Shown here: positions 56,125 to 64,000 of the stretch, piece by piece
Position numbering within the stretch: position 1 is the stretch's first letter
Layout: every line of letters begins with the position of its first letter
Assembly (NCBI GenBank): GCA_030220185.1
Contig: JASPKZ010010216.1
Coordinates: 1-64,000 of the forward strand
DNA from: Diploptera punctata
Taxonomy: Eukaryota > Arthropoda > Insecta > Blattodea > Blaberidae
Reading direction: 5' to 3'
Length of the DNA stretch: 64,000 nt
Notes under the pieces: model-generated
Seen by the model: the letters and a program-made list of their open reading frames with translations, nothing else
Database searches by the model: none
What the model was told of the DNA's origin: nothing
Program-made: the position numbers and the translations under genes

Positions 56125-57743
56125 TTAGATTTATTTATTTATGTAGCCTGGTGGAGTTAAGGCCATGTGGCCTTCTCTTCCAATAACCAGAACAAGCATA
56201 TGTTACATATGAATACAAAAAAAAATACAATAATAGTCATATAAAAACGGACAAATATATGTTTTCACATGAAGACAAAAAAAAAATACAAAAGTATAGT
56301 CCCTATTAGACAGGACAAAACATGTTACATATGAATATAAAAAAGTTACAATAATAGTTATTGACCAATTTCATTATCTGTTCATATTGAATAATAATGA
56401 AATCAAGGCTCAAATAATTAGAAGGAAACTAAATACAATTAAAATTAAATTAATGATACAATTGAATATATAAAAAAGGAATAACAGCTCGAATCTACTA
56501 TGCATAAAAAGAAGAGGAAAAAAACAACTACAATGAATTAATCTACGCTTTTTATACAAGGCATTAGGTAAATATATGACAAAAATCCCTAAGTCTATTT
56601 TTATTAAATAATGCAAAAAAAACGCATTATTAATTCTTAAAAGTAGTATAGTAGGAAGTATTAGTGAGATTTGTTTCTGTTAGTGATTTTATTTTCAATT
56701 TATTTCTTAAAGATGGTAAAGTTTGGCAGTCTCTTGACATAGGGTGGAATTGAATTCCATGTTCTAGCAAGAGAGAAATGTAAAAGATTTCGAATAATAG
56801 GTAGTATGATGAGGAGGGATATAAAGGACACTGTGCTCAAGGGATCGGGTATCTAGTTATGTGTATCAGAGAGTTTCGTGAAGCGGTGTGGTGGTTGTGA
56901 TAAATAATAAGGTAAAGATGTGTGTAATATGTTATAGAGTAGGCATAGGGATGGATGGTTCTACGATCTTGAAGACGAAAGCCATGACAATTGTTCCAGG
57001 ATGGTGTAACGTGATCAAATCTACGTATACCACAAATAAAACGTATGCAAGAATTGTGAACACGTTTGAAGTCTTTGGGTATAAGAACAGATTTAGGTCA
57101 GTAAAAAGAGTATCACAATAATCAAAATGGGGCATTGCGAGTGTTTCCTACTAGCATTTTTCTTAGAGAAAACGGTGACACAATTTCTTATACGATTTTA
57201 ATGAGTGTATTATTGAGAAGATAGTTTTGCAAATGTTATTTATTTGTTTATTCCAAATTAAATGTTTATCCATAAACACTCCTAGATTTTTTACTGTCTC
57301 ACTATAAGGGATCTGAACCCCATTAAGTGACACATGTAATACTGCATTTGTCTTAATTGAGGATAATAGTCTCTGATGGCCCATAATGATTGCTTGTGTC
57401 TTTCTAGGATTTAATTCAAGTCCATATTTCTCTGTCCACGCCGTTAGCGAGTCAAGATCCTCGTTAATTTTGGGTTACCGCGTCATTTAAAGAATATTTG
57501 TCTGAGTGAAGCTAGATCTGCATGTCGTCCGCAAATAAATGATGTTTGCAATGTTTTAGGGAGTCAGATATGTCGTTTATATAGATTGAAAAAAGCAATG
57601 GGCCGAGCACCGAGCCCTGTGGAACTCCAGCTTTACGGTAGGTCCAAGAAGAGCGTAATGTAGAATTTCCTACAACATATTTACTTTCACAAAAAATAAA
57701 TATTATTTTTCTGTAATTTTTAAATATATTAAACAATTTATTC
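56125..57743 (-). pseudogene. LINE-G 3' portion, minus
   Basis: Jockey/CR1-type LINE. At 57754-57512 RT motif [21 protein letters not shown] and motif C LFADDMQI are both intact. Next are a damaged linker, MGHQRLLSSIK and SLNGVQIPYSETVKNLGVFM (57384-57163), then PHFDYCDTLFTDLN (57135-56932). The 3' end carries AAGGCCATGTGGCCTT (56158-56173) and a (TAAA)-rich tail near 56125-56145. The 5' side is cut off exactly where the piggyBac remnant 2 begins (TTAA at 57744-57747). Confidence 0.8.
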
Positions 57744-57747
57744 TTAA

Positions 57748-59022
57748 GGCCCAAACCGGGTCATCTCGGCCCATATGTATATAAGAGTTTAAAATTATAC
57801 TGTTGGTATTTTTGAATGTTAATTACTTTTTATATTTCTGTTTTACTCATTCAACAATGTTACTGATGCAAAAATTTGTCAACAATGAAAAAAAATTATT
57901 TGTTTTCAATTATTGACAAACTGAAAAGATGACAACTCAACCTATCAATGAGTGTTTCTGATCATGTTTTGATGAAACTTATGGAGCCATATTTGACAAA
58001 GGCAGAAACGTCACAACTGATAATTATTTCACATCCATGAACCTGGCTAAAAATCTGAAAGCAAAGTCAACAAGCATCGTTGGCATAGTAAATAGAATCA
58101 GGAGAGAGGTCCCATCCACCATCAAATCTCGAAAGCTCCTCTGTATACTATCACCATACCGAAGCACGAAGATACGACCCTGACTGTATATCAAGGGAAG
58201 AAAATTAAAAATGTGTTGGTAATGTGCTGTCTTCACCCAACAGTAAATATTGGTACCAATGAAAAGAAAACGCCTGAAACTGTAATTTTCTATAATGCAA
58301 CCAAGTATGGCGTGGATATTGTAGATAAAATGATAAGGCAATATACAGTAAAGGCCTCAAGCTGACGATGGCCTGTGCATATATTTTACAATATTCTGGA
58401 CTTGGCAGTAATAAATGCAGTTGTAATATATAGATCAGTCACTGGCAAAAAAATACAAAGAAAGAAATATATTCAGCAACTTGCAGAAGAACTTCGCCTT
58501 GAACACTTGAAACGTCAATCACATACGACTCCGGACTATGATCAACCAAACGACGGAGGTGTGAAGTGAATCAGTCATGTAAAGACAACAAAAGTAATTC
58601 AAAATGTTCTATTTGCAAGTATCCAAAAATTTGAATACACGTGCACCAATTGTGTTTGAGAATCTTATGAAATGCATCAATCTTATAAGAAGACAATTTT
58701 TTCAGCTTGTAATAAATAAGTATAATTATTTTCTCATGTGAAATTTGTATTTTAAATTAAAACTTTTGTTAACGTAGATAAAATAAAATAATTTTAAACA
58801 TTTGCTTTCCAAAGATGTTGCATCAAATTCAATTTTATGTTATTTTAATATACTGCATCATTTTCCACCTTACCCATAAGAATTATCAGTAGCTGTAACT
58901 CAGATAAGTATATTTACAATAATGTATCCACAGTTTGGTTATATTTTAATATTTTCTTAGCATGGGTCAAGTTGACCCACTCTGGGCGTTGTATGTGAAC
59001 CGAAACTCCGGGCGTCCTAGTG
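57748..59022 (+). pseudogene. piggyBac-like transposon remnant 2
   Basis: A transposase fragment on plus. 57985-58110 in two frames gives LMEPYLTKAETSQ and NVTTDNYFTSMNLAKNLK (TTDN holds one catalytic Asp), then TSIVGIVNRIRREVPSTIKS. 58170-58565 gives NVLVMCCLHPTVNIGTNEKK, YNATKYGVDIVDKMIRQYTV (second catalytic Asp) and QQLAEELRLEHLKRQ. 58565-58680 has cysteine-rich debris (CSICK; CTNC). The N-terminal half, with the first catalytic Asp, is missing. TTAA occurs at 57744-57747 and 59023-59026. Near the right end is GGGTCAAGTTGACCC, and near the left GGGTCATCTCGGCCC, like remnant 1. The ORF on the opposite strand at 58024-58341 is a shadow. Confidence 0.8.
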
Positions 59023-59029
59023 TTAAGGA

Positions 59030-59945
59030 TTCCCGAAATGTCTATTACAGTATAGGAAAATTCTCTAAAAAATCTCATCAACGAAATAAGTCGGAACGAG
59101 GATCGAAAATGGGCACCCTATATCCGACGCAAGGACATTATGTCGACACCGCAACGTTGGATAAATAATACGTTTACATTTATTGATTTTATACATTATT
59201 AATTGTTACTTATAAAGTGTTCAGTTCTAAGAAATCTGGATAATAATTATATAGTTAAATTGGGAAGATATAAATTATAAGTATTGATAATGTGTTCAAA
59301 ATATAGGATTAATCTTGGTATTTAAATTAAACAGATAATATTACTACATATAGTAGAATTTCTTGGTGCTTATACTGTTAACGTGGGATTCTATAGATAT
59401 TCAGAAATATTTTAGTTTATGTAATGAAAAATTGTTATTTTCACTGTTATGATCTTATATAAAATATTGTACAATATAACAAGATTAAATGAGTGGGAGT
59501 TCTTCTTGATACACCATTTTCGTTGTGAAACAGCGAGAAAATACGACCAGCCCAGAGGATTTTGTATTGCATAACTATAGATGCGCACAAGGAAAATGTG
59601 TTCAGAACAAAGGTAAATACTACAAAGTTTGCTAAACCCATTAGCGACGGAAGCCAACATCAAAATATACACAATGCAGTAACAAGCTTGAACTCTGCTA
59701 CTGTGTACGCTAGGCGGGTGAATTCAATACTACGTACAATATAATTTTACAGCTTATTTCTTTAATTTTTTCTGCATCTTAAAAATACCACAATGCAGTA
59801 AAGAAGAATAGAAATCCTATTCCAAATTAAACATTTTAGACAATGATCAGGTTTACCCATTATAGCATATACCGTCATATCATGTGAAATTAATACATCG
59901 TTTAATATTTATTTTGCTTTTGTCGCATTTTTAATACCGCAGATG
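59030..59945. other. unassigned AT-rich stretch
   Basis: No gene or repeat family recognised on either strand. Confidence 0.5.
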
Positions 59946-59949
59946 ATAT

Positions 59950-60471
59950 TGTGACGCATCGTAATAGCGAAGTTTGAATTTCGCTGGCGAAGGCGTGAAT
60001 AGTTGTCTCGCATTAGTATGTAATAGTTTCGTGAGTCGCTAACTCGCGTCTCGAAACACACACTCAGATCACCAAAGCGTCTGGAATCCCGTTCCGGTGA
60101 TTACCCTAAATCTATCCTTTCCCTTTCAGTAAAGACGGATGGCCAAAAAAATGTCCATACTGGAAATGTCTCGACCAAGGGCCGAGAGGAAGTTTCCGTC
60201 CCCGGCCTATATAAACATTGCCACGGACAAAGAGTGAGTCTGTTGTGTGAAGTAACAGCGATACTGTGACTGTGATTGTAGGAATCGTTGGCAATTGAAA
60301 GCGTCAGAGATTGAAGGTTATTGTGTGCTAAATAAACTTTAAATCAAGATCTATTTGTTACGCTAATTTGTAAGTGAACTGTCACTGATAATTTATAGAA
60401 ATAAATAAAGTTACTGTGGAGGTTTTCACCATCACTTGTGTCGTTTTATTACGCCAAAACAACGTGACAAT
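59950..60471 (+). repeat. LTR-like sequence (solo or 5' LTR)
   Basis: Starts TGTGACGCATCG and ends AACGTGACA (TG...CA, with near-inverted ends TGTGACG/CGTGACA), about 520 bp. It has a clear core promoter, CCTATATAAACATTGCC at about 60205-60221, about 30 bp before AGAGTGAGTCTG, and AATAAA signals at about 60331 and 60404. No matching partner LTR and no internal ORF in the window. No obvious flanking duplication, so it may be a 5' LTR whose internal part is lost. Confidence 0.6.
60205..60221 (+). promoter_or_regulatory. TATA box of LTR-like sequence
   Basis: CTATATAAAC in a GC-richer context is the best core-promoter-like site in the window, in the expected U3/R position of the LTR-like sequence. 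Confidence 0.5.
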
Positions 60472-60635
60472 TGAACCCACGGCAAGTAATATGACAATAT
60501 GATGATAATTTCATTCCAATAACGCAGTTTAAACCTTTAATCTTACAGGTTCGTGTGCCACACGCTATCCGAACTTATAGTAGAACGACTTGTCCGGGGA
60601 CGAATTTCAAACATACTTTTTGACCACACAAATGC

Positions 60636-62440
60636 TATTAATAAATAAATAAATACATAAAGCCTGATATGTCCCTTTAGGGCAAAGGCCTGCCTGTAAA
60701 GGGGTTAAGCTCTATTGTGAGTGTCACCCGGTGAGCTATTCCGTGATGAGAAGTTGACTTGGATGTAGCACTTGGTTTGTATACACTGTCTGTTCTGTGA
60801 TTAGTTAATGCACAGTTGGCTCTCCATCGATCTCCAGCTTTTCCTGCATCTGGCGACTCTGGACCATTGCGCCCCTACTCGTTTTGAAGATGTCAGCCCA
60901 TCGTCATCATGGTCTTCCGCGCTGTCTCTTGCCTGTGTACGGGTCCCACATGGTTGTTGTTATTGTCCATCTGTCGTCCTGTATTCTTGCGACATGGCCT
61001 CCCCACTTCCATTTTTCCTGATGGCTTGTTGTGCTGGATCAGTTGTGAGGACATCGCTTGAAGTGTTGTATTCCAGATTCTGTCCTTCAGAGTTATGCCT
61101 AAAATTTTCCTCTCCATTTTCCTTTGGCATACTTGGAGTGTGTACTTCAGTTTGGCAGTAAGATTCCAAGTTTGGCAGCCTATAACATTGTTGGGAGAAC
61201 ACAGGTTTGTAGTGTTTCCATTTTGAGTTTCCGGTTGAGTGACTTGTCCAGCAGTATAAATTTCAGTGACCAGAACGCCCTCCAGGCGAGAGCCATTCTT
61301 CTGCTTATTTATTTCTCTACTTTCTGATGGAAGGAGAGTAGTTGTCCTAAGTATATGTACTCGCTTACATATTGAAGATCTATTCCATCGACTTTGATTG
61401 GGTTTTCCGGACCATTTGATATAATTTGTGTCTTGCTTTTGTTCATCGAAAGGCCTGCAATTTTGCTAGTTTCTGATAGCTTTTCTAGCAGTGATTGGAG
61501 TTGTTTCGGGGATCTGGCGAACAATACCACGCCGTCAGCGAATCTTAAGTAGGATAGCCTGCTCCCGTTTATATTTACTCCGTATTTCTTGCTCCAATTA
61601 ATTTTCGAAATATGTCTTCAAGCACGCATGTAAAACGTTTAGGAGAAATTGGGTCGCCTTGTCGTACTCCTCTTTTGAGACTGAATGGTTGTCCCACAAT
61701 TTCTGTCTTCACCTTGGCATAGCTTTGGCTGTAGATCTTATTCAGAACGCGGATGTACTTGTGTTCGATTTCTTGGGTGTGTAATGCCTGCAGGACACTT
61801 GAATGTTCTACTGAGTCGAATGCCTTGTTGTAGTCGACGAATGCTAAATATAATGTATGGTGGTATTCAACTGTCTTTTCTATTATTTGGTTAATTGCTT
61901 GGAGATGGTCTGTTGTACTAAATCCTGAGCGGAATCCGGCTTGTTCTGTTGGCTGGTTTTCGTCCAGGACTTTGTTAGTCTTCTTGTTAGCACTTTTGAA
62001 AATTGTTTGTATAGATTGGACATCGGCTTATGGGTAGGTAATTATTCAGGTCATCTTTTGCGCCTTTCTTGTGGAGAAGAATGATTGTGTTTGATTTCCA
62101 TTGCTCGGGTATCTCTTCTGTCTACAGAATTTTGTTAAAGATGTTTGTGAGTGATGGTAGTATTTGATCTGAAGCCAGTTTTAGCAATTCGTTGTATATT
62201 CCATCTTCTCCGGGTGTTTTGTCATTTTTCATTTCATCTATTGCAGTTCTAATTTCGCTGGCCAGTACTGAGGGAAAGGTGTCGGCGTGGTTTTCGAGCT
62301 TAGCATCGAATATGCCTGTGTGATTTGTTGCCTGGATTGTTAGGGAGCTTGTGTATAGGGATCTGTAGAAATATGTGGCTGACTGGATTATGTCTGTTCT
62401 TAATGTGTTGCGGCCTCCTGCTTGGTTCTTAGTTCATAGA
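60636..62440 (-). pseudogene. RTE-type LINE, 5'-truncated, minus
   Basis: The minus strand from about 62440 reads an RT: FYRSLYTSSLTIQ, LASEIRTAIDEMKNDKTPGE and DGIYNELLKLASDQILP, IPEQWKSNTIILLHKKGAKD. The middle palm is in broken frames. At 61530-61309 comes motif C, FADGVVLFARSPKQLQSLLE (FADD changed to FADG), with AGLSMNKSKTQIISNGPENP. At 61202-60893 come the C-terminal LQVCQRKMERKILGITLKDR and VARMQD-type pieces ending in KRQRGRPR-like sequence. The 3' tail is (TTTA)n, seen as (AAAT)n at 60636-60655. Multiple frameshifts and the Asp loss make it inactive. Confidence 0.8.
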
Positions 62441-64000
62441 ATCCATTGTTTGTCACCGTGTCTTTCCCTCTATAATACAATAATTAGCGGCAATGAAGAA
62501 TGAAGGATAAATAATGAAACTGAACGAATATAAGTGCCAGACATTTACTCCATCTGTTGGAGCAAGTTTATTATTTATGGCTACTGCATATTATTAAATA
62601 CCGGTAAATATTTAATTTAAAATAATCCATTAAGTTATTTTTATTCCATTTGTTAAATGGCTCTCAAATTACAAGTTCTATATCAAAGCTAATACAGAAT
62701 CTAGTTTGTGATCGACTAACATATCTAGCATTCTTGTAAGTTTTAAATTCTATTTATAAGAATATTGGTTTTTAGAGGATATTATATGTAAGATAGTCTG
62801 GAATTATGTTTCCCAATTTATTACATTTCAAGGTGGATATGTGGTTAAAATGAAAGGTTCTGAGAATACATATTTTATGGAGGATGATCTGGAATTAAAT
62901 TTCCCAATATTTCATACTGACAATGTCATAGTGAAATATCCAACGACTAATTATATTGTGTAATGAATAAGTATTGTTTGTGATATCTTACTGTTATAAT
63001 AGTAAAAAAATAATACAATGTGAAACTGAAATAAATTTGAAAAGCAAGTTTGTAATTTTAGAAAGTTTTTTTTTTTTGTGAGGAGAAGACATCTCTATAT
63101 ATTTGTGAAAGTAAAATTCTCATCTAAATAAATTGAATCCATTTAAAAAATGTGTTAATATCTGTTTCGTTTCATATATTGAATGTCCAGCTTGCTCTAA
63201 ATGTAGTTACTGCATACTGATTGGTTCTTTTCGTAAGTATTATTAGAGGACTTATTTAAAAATGAATTCACTAAACATTTTCTTAGGAAGTAGTTCTAGT
63301 ACAAGAATATGACGCAATCATTTTCATCCTTTTGGTTGAAAATAAACAGATGTTGTGATCTGTGTGAGTGTAAGGTGAGAAAATGTTTGGTTTTCAGGGC
63401 ACAGATATCTGAAGATTTCTAGTTGGTATCCTGCGTAATAAACATTTACGTTTAGTGAGAGAGGGAGCTACGACACGTTGAGAAGAATTGGAAATAGATT
63501 TGGTTTTGTAAAACATTATATTACAATATTTGTACAATAAAGGGATAACTTTTTTCTTCTTACTTACTGTGTTAATGTAAACTATAGGCTTAAAAAGGGG
63601 AAATATATAAATAGCACTGATTATTTCAATTTCTACTCAAAGTGGCATATGCTCCCTCTCTCACTAGACCCCTCATTTTTCTCTCGTGGTCTCTATTTGA
63701 AACACTGTCGAGTCTGGAGTTTGTAATGAAATAATAACGACATATAAAAATCATTGCCCGGAAGAAAACTGAATTCTTCTAAACGACTTGTGTCCTTTGA
63801 ACCCACAGAGGCTGAAAGGGCATTATATTAATGGTAATAATTTTTCTACCTTGCAGTAGTTTTTTATTAAACCTAAAGTAATTTTATTCTTCGTAAAATT
63901 CCTGCTTTGCACATCTGCCGTCAATTAAATTCTATTCATAATCATTCTGTTCCTATCCATCCATTTTTCCTGTGGTTTTCATTGTCTACGTCTGTTATCA
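62441..64000. other. unassigned AT-rich stretch
   Basis: No gene recognised. A diverged two-copy direct repeat (CTGGAATTATGTTTCCCAA near 62798 and CTGGAATTAAATTTCCCAA near 62889, spacing about 91 bp) is the only structure noticed. Confidence 0.5.

Noticed and set aside
58024..58341. 105-codon minus ORF
   Set aside because: Antisense of the piggyBac remnant, where plus-strand motifs (TTDN, VDIVDKM) identify the true strand.

Overview
This 64 kb window is AT-rich eukaryotic DNA with no recognisable host gene. Almost everything that can be identified is a transposable element or its debris. The mix of jockey/CR1-type, RTE-type and other non-LTR retrotransposons, several tRNA-derived SINE families, Tc1/mariner, piggyBac, PIF/Harbinger-like, Transib-like, Helitron-like, Penelope-like and LTR elements, together with long (TAA)n, (TA)n and (GAA)n runs, suggests intergenic DNA of a large insect genome. 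A cockroach or other polyneopteran is my best guess, from recognising the LINE families, and is not proven.

Layout. 0-9.7 kb: piggyBac remnant, a foldback repeat, a degenerate tandem array, a SINE, and a Helitron-like element containing an inverted copy of the same SINE. 9.7-22.3 kb: LINE graveyard. The LINE-A copy at 14.3-21.6 kb was invaded by a minus-strand LINE-D fragment and by a LINE-C copy, and LINE-C was itself invaded by LINE-B. 22.9-32.9 kb: a second LINE-B copy split by a tRNA-SINE and by an 8.7 kb TIR element with a 3-bp TAA duplication. That element carries a decayed DDE-like transposase on the plus strand and hosts an intact Tc1/mariner element (343-codon transposase), two hairpin or foldback repeats and two SINE-type insertions. 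33-41 kb: microsatellites, LINE fragments, and a 2.35 kb Transib-like foldback element (RSS-like ends, 5-bp duplication) inserted in a tRNA-SINE whose uninterrupted relative lies at 11.3 kb. 41.5-46.7 kb: a LINE-C copy in 5'-inverted configuration, a decayed Penelope-like element broken by two SINEs, another SINE, and a five-copy minisatellite. 46.8-55.1 kb: a minus-strand LTR retrotransposon derivative with only a broken gag. Its leader was entered by a young, complete-looking LINE that encodes only ORF1 (618 codons), and its 5' LTR by a SINE. 55.2-64 kb: foldback repeat, a minus LINE-G copy abutting a second piggyBac remnant, an LTR-like sequence with TATA box, and a minus RTE-like LINE.

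Only two reading frames look intact and selected: the Tc1 transposase (26718-27749, minus) and the LINE ORF1/gag-like protein (51047-52903, minus). Nested insertions with target duplications give a relative chronology. Family letters (LINE-A to G, SINE-A to F) are local labels, not database names.
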